A stretch of 64,000 nucleotides of DNA from Nautilus pompilius (Eukaryota > Mollusca > Cephalopoda > Nautilida > Nautilidae). Below, piece after piece: positions 13,371 through 25,415 of the stretch. A model generated the notes under the pieces. That model ran no database searches. It saw only the letters and a program-made list of their open reading frames with translations, and was not told the DNA's origin. Position numbers and translations under genes: made by a program. Position 1 is the first letter of the stretch, and the number at the start of each line of letters is the position of its first letter. The stretch covers positions 186,001 through 250,000 of the forward strand of contig JACATO010001079.1 in the NCBI GenBank assembly GCA_018389105.1, written 5' to 3'.

Positions 13371-14170
13371 AGCAGCGCTGTTCGGGCCGACAGCCGGCCA
13401 GACTTGGCAGGGAGGTTCCATGAATAATCTCCAACACTGCGGGGAGCGGATGCGTCGAATCCCTGATCTGCCCTCACAGGGACGACTTCAAACAGCCCAA
13501 TCTTCATCCAGCCGCCTCATCTAAAATGCATAGTTCTCTAGCTTCTCTTAGGTGGGTTGATTCGTTAATGAATGGCCAGCAAATGCTTTCACATGTGCGT
13601 AAGGAGCCGGCAATCATTACCAGAGAGGGTCCAACAACACCCCGAGAAGCATCCACGCCGTCACGTTCGGCGGTCAAGCGATCGGAGGCCCTAATTCAGG
13701 ATGACGGAGCCGAGCGCGTCGATGGCGGCGGTACGTGTAGATTGCGAACCGGTGCCGAAAGGGTCGGGCAACAAAAACCGAGTCGAGTCCGTCTGTGGGA
13801 CAATAACCGCCTTCTGCGCCTACACGGGTCTGTCGATCCCGGAAAAGATTGTCACGGCTTCCATCGTTACAGCGCCGACAGATTCGAACGGCACGCTGAC
13901 CACGGGGGGGGGGGGAATTGGGGTGTGTCCTGGCGTTCTGCGACCCCGCCGCCCGGCTAAGTACCAAAGTCTTCGCGATAAAGCTACGCCGAGTGGTCAC
14001 CGGAAAACGTTAATGCGGTCGCGGTGGAGGGTCGGCAACCGGTGAAGACCTGCCTGTCCCCCCGGGCGACCGGCTGCTCAGACTCGCGGCCCCGCCCCGC
14101 CCCTCTGCCGCCGAAGGACGGGCTCGCCATCGATCTGCTCTGATTTACTTTCGCACGATCGACTTTCCGC
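13371..14170. other. GC- and CpG-rich block, unassigned
   Basis: Markedly more GC- and CpG-rich than its flanks, with overlapping open frames on both strands (for example 13526-13960 plus and 13674-14000 minus). High GC content lengthens chance frames, and none shows a family motif. It contains a run of 12 G at about 13903-13914. It could be a promoter-type CpG cluster or an old element. Confidence 0.35.
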
Positions 14171-15869
14171 GAAACCGACCTACTTCCTGCCGATACGGAT
14201 CCAGGCATTGATCCCTGATAGACGATGATTCTGATATTTGTGGACAAAAAGGAAAAAAAAGAAGCATAACACGTAGATACTTTAGATAACAAATAAACAG
14301 GAAGTGGTGGAGGAGGGAGGGCTGTTAGAAATACTCTTTCGTAAGTAATAAAAGCTGCTAAGTCGGAATAATACGAAGTTTCCGTTTGTGTCAACCTACT
14401 TCTTTGGTGTATGAAACCCTTTTTAATATGAATAAACAAGCAAGAAGAGGTAACAGAATGTCTTCCCTGGTTCCTGACGCGCGGTTACTACCATTTCGCT
14501 GGGTAACGTCAGTGAGACTGCTTCACTAAATCGTGTTCTTACCTATTCCAAGCCTAATGACTGCATGAAAGGAAAGAAACCGAAATAAAACCAATTCGAT
14601 TTAATAGTCGAATTGGCACTGATCGTTTTATGATTTTCTTGCTTAAAATATAAAATTAGGTTAAATTTTACATTTGGGAGACATTAAAGTTAATAATTCA
14701 GCAAACCGAGTTAGAAAAACAACGAATTAAGCAGTTAGGCGATCTGACTGATAGCAAAAGTCGATTACTCTAGAAGTGCGCTATCTCCGGCTATCGGCAC
14801 GTCGTGTGATACGGTGCGCAAGTTTATTTTGACACCATCAGCGGCGAAAAGAAAGCTCGCAGCCACCTAGCGGCCAACTGAGGTTATCGTGAAGACGGTA
14901 CGGGAGTTTGACAAAGCACCACAAGCACCGCGTCGCGCCCCCACAGACTTCAGCGAGAAGAAAGGTAACTCACTCACTCAGTAATGCGTCAGTCAGCCGC
15001 CACGTGGTGCTTTTCATCTTTTAGCTCTATCGGCTTTCGCGAATAATCGAAGTTTAGTCGTTACGAAAAGGGGGAGGCGACCCTCATGGTTTATACGTGC
15101 CCCCCCCTTCCATCCCCGGGCAATGAAATGTGTCCCTGGAAAGTTGTCCAAACCGGTTCGCGCCGTTACTATTGACGACTGGCGAGGGTAATGACGTAGA
15201 AAGCTGTATCGACGTTTATTCTCGCTGACGATCGGTCAGAAAACGGATCACACGAATCGTCGTCGATTGGCAGCAGTGCAGGAGCCGAACCTGTGAAATC
15301 AGTCCGCTCCGAGATTCCTCGATATATTCCGTCTCGCTTTCGTTGACATAACATTTTCTTTTTTCGTGCCGTGGACGGAGGCCCGGGCGCCATGACCTCG
15401 AATGTCGCTACAAGTGTAAAGTATGCTTCTCGGCGTGTATCAATAGCGGATGGGGGGAGACGGCAAACAAGCGGGTAGAACGTGAGAGAGCAGCTTGGGA
15501 AGACCGGAGGGGCCGGGACAGACCCCATCATGGAGCTTACTGACAGCACGCTCGGTACATTCCGCAAGACAATCGGTCTTTGCCTACTGCACATATTGAC
15601 TCGCGGTAACATCAATGTTTTCCCAGTGTCTCAACATCACGTACACGCGAAACTACAAAACACGTTGGCCTCTTACCGCATGCACCTACCGAGGGAGGTC
15701 TCGGGAAACCCCTTTGCTCATCATAAAGAGTTAGAACAACATAGAATTGACAGTTTGCGTTGCGCCTTGAAGGACCCATCACTTCAGAATTAGGCAACAA
15801 AAAAAATTGCTAGAGATTTTAGTACTGGCAGTAGTGTCTAAATTAGAAGACATGGATATCTGTGTAACG
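14171..15869. other. Unassigned; second GC-rich block at 14.8-15.6 kb
   Basis: A minus-strand frame of 148 codons (15169-15615) lies in the GC-rich part, but its translation shows no domain or signature that I know. A plus-strand frame (15482-15793) overlaps it. I do not call either a gene. Confidence 0.35.
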
Positions 15870-15879
15870 GCACCAGGGT

Positions 15880-16012
15880 AATAATGACGATAATGGTCGA
15901 CCTTGAGCGCCGTTCACAGACTGGGTGCTAATGCCTGGGTCCTTGAGTCTGTTGGTAGAGTACGCCCTTCACCATAGGTTTCTCTAACCACTGAGCAACC
16001 TCGCATCAGAGT
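15880..16012 (-). mobile_element. tRNA-derived SINE or tRNA-like remnant
   Basis: Reading the minus strand from about 16010, an A-box-like TTGCTCAGTGGTTAGAG is followed about 45 bases later by a B-box-like GACTCAAGGACCC. Both elements and their spacing match an internal RNA polymerase III promoter. No cloverleaf with a clear acceptor stem is visible, so a functional tRNA is unlikely. Confidence 0.5.
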
Positions 16013-17390
16013 AGTTAATGGTGGAATCCTTAATAAAGAAGAATATTCCATGCGTGTAAATTGGAGAAAAACACACACAAGAGTGATCGAAAACTGTAAT
16101 CCAGCTAAAAGAAAGTACATTTTCTGCTGAACCTGAGAAGAGAAAACGTTGAAAATATTTGAAGTTTGTCGTCGTGTGTCCGTCCGCCCGTGAGATTTTG
16201 TTGAGCGAAAGACCGTTTTTATCTGAACAAAACCTTTCCATTAGTTAATATGTGAAAATTTATCATAGTGAATACATTTCATGAGAAAGTGAAACTTACA
16301 AGTGAAGATGTGCAGGCTTTTGTCGAATTCACTCAAGACATCTGAAAAATAGAGAAACTTCAAATGAGAAGAAGCAACAGTTATAGAAAATATTAAAGTA
16401 TTGATGCAGTTTCATTATACAGCAAATGAGAACAAACAATTGTGATTTATAGTTTTAAAAATATTTTAACCCTAACCGTACAATGGGAATTTAAGGATTC
16501 CGATGTCTAGCAACTCTTTTCCCTGCCCGGGTGATATTTCGGATCCAATCTAAGTTTTTTCCTCGTAGGATAACGAAAGAGAAAAGTAAATGGTACTTGT
16601 ATTTAATGCTCCTGCAAGAAAGCTTGGCGCTGCTGGCATGGTTTTTTTTTGCCCTTGTCGGTCTTAAATCAGAGCCGGCACACGATGATGAAAGATGATG
16701 ACTGTACTTGTGGTTCGTCTAGATGCTAACTGCCCACTCCCTTTTTTCGGGCACACGTATGCGCGATGTGGTAAGCTTTAACAGTTGTAGGATATCGTAA
16801 AGCTGCGGGAGACACCATTATAGAAAATTTGTGCGAGTGGAAGCCAAGTAACTAGCCAGAGTCTAAAAGTGAGGCACGTGTGGGAGACCGGAGTAACACC
16901 CAGCAACCGATAGGTTAGCATCCACGGAATTAAGCGTCCAGACAACAAATGATCTAGTATAGATAGTGCTCACTAAACTATCCCGTCACCTATATTTTGT
17001 CCATCGCCATCATATTTGCTGCCTGGCTAGACCGTGTCAAGATAGTGCTGTCCGTCCGCTGTCACTAGCAAACATGCCAGCTCACGGATACTTTTTAGAG
17101 ATGAGATAGCATCTCCGATATCTCTCTTGATTGATTGCCTGGGGTTGGAGTCAGGGAGGTAAAAGTTTGGGCGGCCGGGTGGGGAGGAAAGGGCAACAGT
17201 ACGGCCCACTGTTTGCTTAAGATAAAGCCGGGACGAGTGGGGAGATGCAGAGGACATAAAGAGAAAGTTTATAGTCCATTAAAGTAAAAAAAAAAAAAAA
17301 ATAATACAATTTTTTTAAAAAATAAAGACAAGTAGCCGATAATGTTTCTGAGTTCAGTTGTAACCATAAAAGCAGCCTAGCCGCCGTCAT
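16013..17390. other. No gene seen
   Basis: AT-rich unassigned DNA. No motif-bearing frame or repeat was recognised. A (A)17-type run lies near 17287. Confidence 0.5.
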
Positions 17391-17840
17391 CGGGGAGGGA
17401 GTGACGGCATCAATCAGAATTTGGTGGACTCGTGTTCCAGACTCCGATCTCACTTCCTCGACCGTTCGCCGGTCAGACGTCTGGGCGCGCGCCATATCTA
17501 CGGAGAGAAGGAAACGCGGGCGGGGAAGATACGTTAAACCACCAGAAGTTTTCTCTATAACGAAACCGACGTCAGTGCGCCATGGCCGCTCTATCTCGAC
17601 CCGACCTCCCACCACCCCCCCCCCCGCCCTCGCGATCGCGATCGCTAACTCGCCTGACAGACTTCCAACGCCTGATGGGCGCAGAACCAGAGCAAGACCG
17701 ATATGCTGCGACACTGTACCATGCCCTCTGAATTGCACCTCCCGCCATTTATTTATTTGTCCGAGTTTGGCAGAACGATGCGACAGACAGCAATAACACT
17801 AGGAGGGAGACCCCTCTACTCTTTGCCATTGTCGGCGAAT
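17391..17840. other. GC-rich block with unassigned minus-strand frame
   Basis: A CpG-rich patch holding part of a 173-codon minus-strand frame (17217-17738). The translation includes RVEIERPWRTDVGFVIEKTS and LPRPRFLLSVDMARAQTSDR. I do not recognise it, and its C-terminal third runs into a poly-A/T tract, which argues against a real ORF end. CGCGATCGCGATCGC near 17631 is palindromic. It could be a decayed exon or chance. Confidence 0.25.
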
Positions 17841-19210
17841 AAACGGAGGGGGGGGAAGCAAGATGTCTTTTTTTTTCTTTTTAGGAAATAACATGCACAG
17901 TGATGTCGTGAAAACTGACTGTTAGGAGGAGATTAGCCTCATGGTGAGGGGAGGCATCGCGGAAGAAAAGCAGCAGTTTCTCTTCGTGTGTCCAGAAGTA
18001 GGATGAATGCAGAAACTGAGGCTTTCTAAACCGCGACAAGGCAACAACAACAAAAAAATAATCATCCATAATGACTCGTTCAAAGAAGCGAAAGAATATC
18101 GTTCATATTTAAGGTAAGTTTTAATGTTGGCTCTTTAGGGAAAACCCTGACCCTGCCTCAGCTTTAGAGACGAGTGCTCTCTGTCATGCAGCATTATATT
18201 AGCCAAGGGATTAAATTATTACACACGTATACAGACAACACGCAGATAGGGAGAATTTCCGTGATTTGGGGATAGAGGTGATGAAATCGAATTACATTCG
18301 CTGCGTTTGCTCTTCGAAGTCAAGTAGCGTTTCCAGCGTCAGAAGGAACTTACAGCTGATCCGACGCTTACCACAGACAAAACAGAAACTTCGCTGATGG
18401 TAAATCGCGAGCTGATTCCGCAATTGCTGCCTTCGACGGCGGTTTATTTATTGGGTTTTGGAGAAGTGAACAAGCGATTTGTGGAAGTTGACTTGCAGCT
18501 ACGAGTCCAAATTCGCCGATAAAGCGCGATAACTTCTGTGTGGTCCATCGATCCTCTTATTTTCTTCCTGTAAATCCAGAATAGTTTTGAGGAGTTCATG
18601 AAAAAGATACGGGATCTAAATTATCGTAAGCAAATCTGTTTAGTATGCTTGGTATCGATCATAGTAACCAGAGTTCCTATACACAATTTCATACTTCGTT
18701 CGTCATGATTATATGTGTATACCATCAGAAGACCAAATCTCATTACTACTGACAAGACTTATGTGCCTTGATGTTAGCCATTACCATTACATGTAAACAA
18801 GATAATCTTAAATCCTTTCTTTGCCATAATTCATCATGATTAATACAGCAAAAAGCGAAATTACTTCACCATCACCCGAAATAATTCTGATTTATGTTTT
18901 GTTTAAGTGTAATTGTCATATTAGGGCTAATTCAATATTTAGATATTTGTTTTGTTCTGATATATAATTTAAATATTTCTTTTGTTAAAATAATATTTTA
19001 AAATCTAAACGGTATTGCAAAGTGTGAATCGACTGACATTTACGACTTCATTACTCAATGGTGGCATCTCAAAAAATGTCCATATTAAGAAGAATGTTTA
19101 CTCCGCAGATCTTATTCGTATCAAAACAAAGTTTAAATGGATTTATTATCTTAGAAATGCATTTTTACTTTTTAAAACGCGCAATTAAAATTACTATTTA
19201 AAAAAGCAAC
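17841..19210. other. No gene seen
   Basis: Mixed, increasingly AT-rich DNA. An open stretch near 18350-18520 (plus strand, no obvious start) has no recognisable motif. Confidence 0.45.
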
Positions 19211-19242
19211 AAAGTGTTGCAATAATTTTAGCCATCAGTGTA
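19211..19242 (-). mobile_element. Tc1-like terminal inverted repeat, solo
   Basis: On the minus strand this reads GTACACTGATGGCTAAAATT then ATTGCAACACTT. That closely matches the end at 35521-35550 (GCGGCCAAAATTATTGCATC). Ends of this type, with GGCCAAAA followed by TTGCAxCAC, are typical of Tc1-like transposons. The element would extend to lower coordinates, but I could not find its partner end. Confidence 0.5.
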
Positions 19243-19744
19243 CTTGTACGACCGCTGTGAAGAATGCTAACGTTTCAGAGAATCTGTTAATTTAAATTCC
19301 CTATTTCTTGCGTTAAAAATCAATTACATGGAAGATAAACTGACGCATTTCTTCCGGAATTGACTCTTTTTTTACAAATGTTCTACTTCCTTTTCTTAAG
19401 TTTGCTTAGCAAATATCTTATCAAGTCAGCATCGTCCTAGGTAATTAAACATTCTGTAAAACTAGATCTTTATTAGTCTGGGGAATTCAGTTAAAGCCAC
19501 AATTGTTCGGCCTTATATTTTACCACGTTCGAGTTGGGGGTCGTTTATTCTCTGCAGCGCACGTGGAAAAATTTCCTAGCCCTTTAACTCTGCTGCAGCC
19601 CAGCCAAAGGCAAAATGCTAAATGGTGGGAATGGGTTACACGATGCAGTTATAGACTTACCAAACCGCTTTAGAAAGTTCACTTTCTCGAAATGCAACAA
19701 AAATATCTCGGACTCCCAATGAAATTAGTGTAGGACAGGCTAGA

Positions 19745-19935
19745 TCGACGAGTCATGGCCACGGATTCGACACTGTCAATCAGCTATGGAGCTAGTCGCA
19801 AGAGGAATGGAGAGGGTTGCTTTGCTTACGAGGCTGTATTCCGAAGACTCACTGAACAGATGCTCAAAAAGTGTGCAGCAGTTATTCGCATTAAGGCGGC
19901 TATTCTGATTTTAAAATACGAACAAACATGAAGCG
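19745..19935 (+). mobile_element. Tc1-like transposase C-terminal remnant
   Basis: Translated in its three plus frames this stretch gives, in order, NQLWS, QEEWRGL, FRRLTEQMLKKCAAVIRIK and GGYSDF. That is the canonical C-terminal end of Tc1-family transposases (ENLW, then EEW..IP, then RL..SM..RC.AVI...GG.T.Y). The upstream SPDLNPIE segment is barely traceable. The pieces lie in different frames, so the gene is a pseudogene with at least two frame changes. DDE catalytic residues are not preserved here. The family call rests on order and spacing of conserved residues, and its relation to the end at 19.2 kb is unknown. Confidence 0.6.
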
Positions 19936-20687
19936 GTGGCAGCGTCACAATAAATGGATTATGTGTTCTTATGCCTAGTTCAACAGATTTTTATCACCCT
20001 CTTCCATCGCTAGAATGATCATTTTCATCGATAATAGTATTGGTGAAAAGGGAGATAAGAGTGTTTTCGCGTGGTTTGCTCATACCTTTGAGTGCCAGTG
20101 TATATGTATTTTAATTTAAATGTATAACAATGAATAATATTAATATATAAATCAAAACAATATTCGTATTGTCACTCAAAGTCGTAGCCAAATGGGTCAT
20201 TGTTGACACACGTCTGTTAATTTTGTTTAATAAATAAATACATAATTCAGGAAGATGTCAATAGTAAGGAAAAAGCGAGAGATGATGAAAAAACGTTCGT
20301 TTTTAAATTTGTTCTTCGGCAAGGGAGTGAATGGAATCGCATTAAGTATGTTGTGACGTCCATAACAGGATGTTGTCATCGTAGAAGATACCCGACACCG
20401 ATCCGCCACTTTACAGCCAAGATTTGCAAGAAATGCCTGGATTTTCCACACGCGGAGATTCGAAAGTCTTTTTTTACTGCCTCTGTATTAAAAAAAATTT
20501 TTTCCCCAGACATTTCCTCACTGTCCGAATGGTAAACTGTCTATTTCCTGAATTATTCATCTTTCAGCATATATTCCTTATAATTTAAAAAAATAATGAC
20601 ATAAAAAAATGGGAATTCTATATCTTCATACATACATTACGGGTTTTTAATATAGGGCTCACAGAAACACAGATACTGTTAATATAC
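19936..20687. other. No gene seen
   Basis: AT-rich DNA. I recognise no further transposon parts. Confidence 0.45.
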
Positions 20688-21220
20688 GGAATGCCCGTAA
20701 AGTCTTTGAGAAGTTTCCATGTTTGGTAACTGCTTGACTTGCATATATTACTTAACTGGTGCGGAAAAATATCCTTGGACGTTTTCTTTTCCACCACTTT
20801 TGTTCATCTCTCCTTGTCGGGACCTTGAACGCGTTCTCCAGCTGATGAGACGGGATGCAACTGATAACTGCTTCAGTAATGCATTTCCGCTTAAAAAATA
20901 CTACAAACTGTTAATGGTGGAATGTCTGTTTCTCGGGAGGCGCCTTGAAAATGCTTCTTCGACAGTTCTAATGGACTCTCGACTGATGCCTGGTCCACCA
21001 GAGTGTTTCCTGACGTTGACTGGACCTGTTATTTAAGCATCTTCATCCAACCCCTGACGGAGTCGTCGGATGATGGATTCTTGCAGCAATGGATCAAAAA
21101 TCTTTGGTTCACAACAAAACCACGCATCGGTAGAACTTTACTTTTTGGTGGAGTCCATTTGTTTGTTTTTAATCTACCATGGTTAAACATTTAAAACCCT
21201 CAAGCACTTTATAAACGTCC
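20688..21220 (-). mobile_element. Decayed DNA transposon with mariner/Tc-like HTH region
   Basis: Minus-strand translation gives, in order, PSSDDSVRGWMKMLK, then TGPVNVRKHSGGPGISRES with IRTVEEAFSRRLPRN, then IPPLTVCSI and SYQLHP. This is the conserved N-terminal tandem helix-turn-helix layout of mariner/Tc-like and related transposases (P...SI..W...F..TGSV..., GRPR.SR..I..V..AF..SPRKS, IP.STV..IL...L...YKLQ). The parts fall in different frames with internal stops, and the catalytic domain is missing, so this is a short deletion derivative. Possible inverted ends are GGAATGCCCGTAAAGTC... at 20688-20710 and its imperfect complement at 21199-21220 (AAAGT(C/G)(T/C)TTGAG shared). The ends are tentative. 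Confidence 0.55.
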
Positions 21221-21359
21221 TGCATAGAGAAGGCTAAGTCATTAACTATACTGATTGTTGTCTCTCGTGACCGAAGATGGCGCTGTCGACGGCGTGGATT
21301 GCGTATATCGCTGACGGCACGCCTCGCGCCATGTATTCTTTTCTCTCCATGATCCAATG

Positions 21360-21545
21360 GCAGGCATGCGCGAGACGACTAGAAAAGATTAGGGTGCAGC
21401 AAGTTCTTACTACAGCTCTTTATTTTCTTAAATGCGGGAGGAAACCGGAGTATTCGGAGAAAATCCAACCGAACGAGATTCGAACTCGAACCACTCGCTT
21501 TATCAAAATCCACTGGACCGCTGCGCCATCCATTTGTGCCAATTA
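21360..21545 (-). mobile_element. tRNA-derived SINE
   Basis: On the minus strand the head is GGATGGCGCAGCGGTCCAGT, an A-box region. It is followed by a strong B-box, GTGGTTCGAGTTCGAATCTC, then CCGGTTTCCTCCCGCATTT and AAGAAAATAAAGAGCT. The A-box, B-box and 3'-module order is that of a tRNA-derived SINE with a conserved central or tail domain. The 3' portion AAAATAAAGAGCT is shared with the copy at 36.2 kb. The 89-codon plus-strand frame over it is incidental. Confidence 0.8.
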
Positions 21546-22027
21546 AAACATTAAAAAAAAGAAATATTAACCACCCCGAAATAGATGAATATAATAATAA
21601 TTATTATTATTATAGTTTTCTTTTAAAAATTGTTTCGATGGTGCACTTTCCGGAATTCGCTGCTCACAGCTTGTTTCTAGAACCCTGCCGCTAACATAAA
21701 GGAGCCTGACGGGTAACAATACTTGGCCGCTAGGTGGTCAAAGAGCCTGTCCCTTTGTTTCCCTCGCTTTCCCTTTGCAGTGGCTTATTGCCGACACTGA
21801 CGTCTATTCAGTGTGTACTTTCTCCATTGTAAACCCGTGTAATCAGTAACGTACAAATATTGGCTTTTCAAAGCAGTAAATACTGCGAATGATTAAATTA
21901 AAAGCTGTCGATAGCATCGATGGTTATAAGGGAGATAGATCAGTCAGTGCCGTTGTTTCTGTAAAACGCCGTGTTAACATCAGTAGGAGAAAAATAAAGA
22001 AGATGCAGACGGAGATGAAAACCTTTG

Positions 22028-22034
<7 letters not shown>
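21546..22034. other. No gene seen
   Basis: Contains a short (AAT)n/(ATT)n palindromic tract at about 21590-21614. A frame starting at 21889 runs into the (TC)n tract and is not credible as a gene. Confidence 0.5.
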
Positions 22035-22065
<31 letters not shown>

Positions 22066-22619
22066 TCGTCTCCTCTCTCCATCTCTCCTGAAATCCCGCC
22101 TCTCTCTCTCTCGACATCTCTTGTCTCTCTCTTTCACTCGCTCCATCTCTCTCCAGCTCTCTGCTCTCTCTCTCGTCTCTCATCTCTCTCTCTCTTCATC
22201 TCAAGCAATCCTCTCTCCCCCTCTCTCTCTCTCTTCTCTCTCTCGCTCTCTCTCCATCTCTCTCCCCCTCTCTCGCTCTCCGATCTCTCTGTCTCTCTCT
22301 TTCTCTCTCTCCATCTCTCTCTCTCTCTCCTCCTCTCTCTCTCTCTCGCTCTCTCTCCATCTCTCTCTCCATCTCTCTCTCTCCTCTCTCTCTCGCTCTC
22401 TCTCTTCTCTCTCTCTATCTCTCTCTCTCTCTCATCTTTCTCTCTCTCTCCATCTCTCTGTCTCTCTCTTATCTCTCTCTCTCGTCTCTCCATCTCTCTC
22501 CCCCTCTCTCTCTCTCCATCTCTCTGTCTCTCTTTCCTCCCTCTCCATCTCTCTCCCCCTCTCTCTCTCTCCATCTCTCTGTCTCTCTCTTTCTCTTTCT
22601 CCCCCCCCTCTCTCTCTCA
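22035..22619. repeat. Long (TC)n polypyrimidine tract
   Basis: About 585 bp of almost uninterrupted pyrimidine on the plus strand, mainly TC with recurring CTCCATCTCTCTGTC-like variants every 30-60 bp. All frames are Ser/Leu-rich on plus or Arg/Glu-rich on minus, hence the 244- and 200-codon decoy frames. Confidence 0.97.
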
Positions 22620-22694
22620 CTGATTGATAAAGATTCACTTGCTTTCTTTTTAAAAAGAGGCAACCGTATAACGTTGGGCCGGTCGATTCCTTTC

Positions 22695-22805
22695 TTGCAA
22701 TCTCTTGTTCGGTGCTCGTTCTTTGGTACTACAGGCTTGGAAACGTCGATCGCACACGAGAATCGAACCCACGGCGCGACCTCGCTCAATCCTTCGCATA
22801 TAGCA
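22695..22805 (-). mobile_element. tRNA-like SINE head
   Basis: Minus strand carries a near-perfect B-box, CGTGGGTTCGATTCTCGTG (about 22752-22770), preceded by TGAGCGAGGTCGCG. A confident A-box and a full cloverleaf are lacking, and the shared 3' module is not obvious, so this is a partial or different SINE. Confidence 0.5.
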
Positions 22806-23228
22806 AAAATGCTTAGCTTAGGCGACAAAACAACGGTGATGGTTTTTACTTACATCCATCTCGAAATCGCGTGATCTCCCACCAAGAACAGGGGTGTTTT
22901 TTGTTGTTGTTGTTGTTTTTTTTAAAATAGATTTCACTTACTGGCAGCGCCACGAAGGCGACAAATCATTTTTGTGAGCTGTGAGAAGATGACTCACTAA
23001 AGCTGCTGAAAAACCTATGGTGAGAAGGGATGTTAAAGGTTCAACATAGGTACGCAGAAGCATAATTAAAAAAAGACAAAAAAAGACATTCGTGTTCAGC
23101 CGTGCTCAGTAATTCTTTGTTCACGTCACAGCTGGCGGTGTTACGTGTGGCCGGCGAGGGGTCGGGACTCAGCTGAGGGAAGCAGGTGTGGTGAGGGGGT
23201 CGGGACAGATCCAATTTTATTATTTCGA

Positions 23229-23294
<66 letters not shown>
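23229..23294. repeat. (ATT)n microsatellite
   Basis: ATT repeat with a single one-base-short unit (ATTATATT) near 23262. Confidence 0.97.
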
Positions 23295-23295
<1 letters not shown>

Positions 23296-24498
23296 AAGAA
23301 TCGTTGCGGATAGGAAAGGCAAGCATCCAATTCCCACTGTCAAGAACCCTTCTCGACTTGAAGTTCGTTTAAATCCAGGAATCGTTGCGTAACCTTAATA
23401 AAGTTGGCGCTGCAGAAGAGAGAGAGATGAGGAGAGGGAGGGAGAGTGACATAACGATAATGAGAGTCTTCTTTAAGGCGGTGTCGTGGCGGTTTTCGGT
23501 CCGGCACCTCGCTACAGACTGGGGACCCGGGTGGAACCGAAAGACAAAGTCCAGAGCCGCGAGACGTGGTTCGGTGCTTTGGCGTGTGGACGATCCGTAA
23601 ATAGCAGTGATGCAAAAGACCCGCACAGCAGCCAGCCTCGGCAAACAGCGCATGTTAGCTGACCCACCTTCATTAGGAGCCGACATTGTAATAAAATTAA
23701 ACTCCACGTGAACACACGGTTGATGGTTGGGGTGGCAAACAAGACAATGCTTGCTTTTCGTCTAATCTGAAGATTCTCACGGGTTCCTGGGAAAAGATCG
23801 TATTTCGCGCTCTGTTTTATCGTGAGAAAAAATCCAGCAGCGTCTCTGATTGGCCGAGAACTGATGACGTCATAGCGGCCAGTTACGGCAAATAGCAGTT
23901 CCCAGTAATTGCTGCCTCATAAAGTAACGGATACCGGGTGGGTGGGGGGCTGTGTACAGAAGGACGAGGCGCCTTCGCCATCTAATATTGTATTTAAATA
24001 ATATATAATATATATGCGCGATTCCAAAAAAATTATATATTAGATAAACTCTTGGCACAGGCGGTGACAAACGATTGCACGGTAAAGTCTAGACAATACG
24101 TTAGAAACTCTGATAATTCTACTGGAATGCAGACATAAATAACGATATCGCTGCAATTAAACATTCTACATTAATGCTTTCGTTTATATTGCACATTCTA
24201 CGATCTTTTTCTATCCGTAGAACCCATTTTAGAGTTATGAAAACGGATCCTAAAGTTCAGCTGTCTAAGTATCATGGAAACTTAACTACTGAATCAAGTG
24301 AACAGAACTTTTAAAAACTTGACCCCGCGCACCAGTGGGTAGCGAATACTGTAATTAAATAGCACAATAATTAGTTAAAATATAATCTAACCAACAAAAT
24401 GAAAATTTATAGCTCATTACTATTACAGGAAAACTCAATTGATTTGTTTTCACTACCATTTACTACTGCTGGTATACCTACCACTTTTATAACGTACC
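23295..24498. other. No gene seen
   Basis: Several short overlapping frames on both strands at 23.34-23.74 kb, none with a motif. The remainder is AT-rich. Confidence 0.45.
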
Positions 24499-24748
<250 letters not shown>

Positions 24749-25415
24749 AAAACTTTTACTTCTGTACGAAAAGTTCCGGAGCTGAACGAGGACACCCGAA
24801 GTTTGGTCATTGTTACCATAAACTGTACCATCATCAATGCCATGTTTACTTGTTTCAATGGAACCACTTTTACCGAACCAAACCCGATTACAGTCGCCCC
24901 GTCAGTTAGCGCAGCATTTTCTTTTTTTCCCCCCCTTCTTAATAACTGAAACCTGGCCATAATTATGTATAATTTTCCAACTAAGACAACACACCAGCCA
25001 TGAAGAGTTGACTTGCAAACAAATTAGGAGAAGTAAATTTGCAGACCGCAAATACAGGCCCTACGTGCTTCCATATAGACATTAGATTTTTATCTAATCA
25101 GAAATTAAACTACATTTAAATCCAGTTCAAACAAAATTTAAACAAAACAAACATTTTTCCCTCTGCTTTATATACGACGGCGGGTCCATGGAGCGGGGGT
25201 TGGAATCAATGGCGACGTCGCGTGGGAAGCTTCCTTCATCAGTGATGCTAGGCGCCAGGTGAAATATCTCATCAGATTGGAAGCCATGCCTTTTGAAGAC
25301 ATTGTATTTTTATTGGTGCGCGCGCGCCAAGTGAACCCGAAGTTTGAAAGGTTTGATAGGTAATTTTGGATCATCGATATAGGTGTTTGAGTTCATCCGT
25401 CTTCTTTCCTCGAAC
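24749..25415. other. No gene seen
   Basis: Unassigned DNA. The minus-strand frame at 25168-25374 shows no motif. Confidence 0.45.

Noticed and set aside
15169-15615. 148-codon minus-strand gene
   Set aside because: It lies in GC-rich DNA where chance frames are long, has no known motif and is overlapped by a plus-strand frame of similar quality.
22035-22627. Long Ser/Leu- or Arg/Glu-rich proteins on both strands
   Set aside because: They are translations of a (TC)n tract; all frames are open on both strands.
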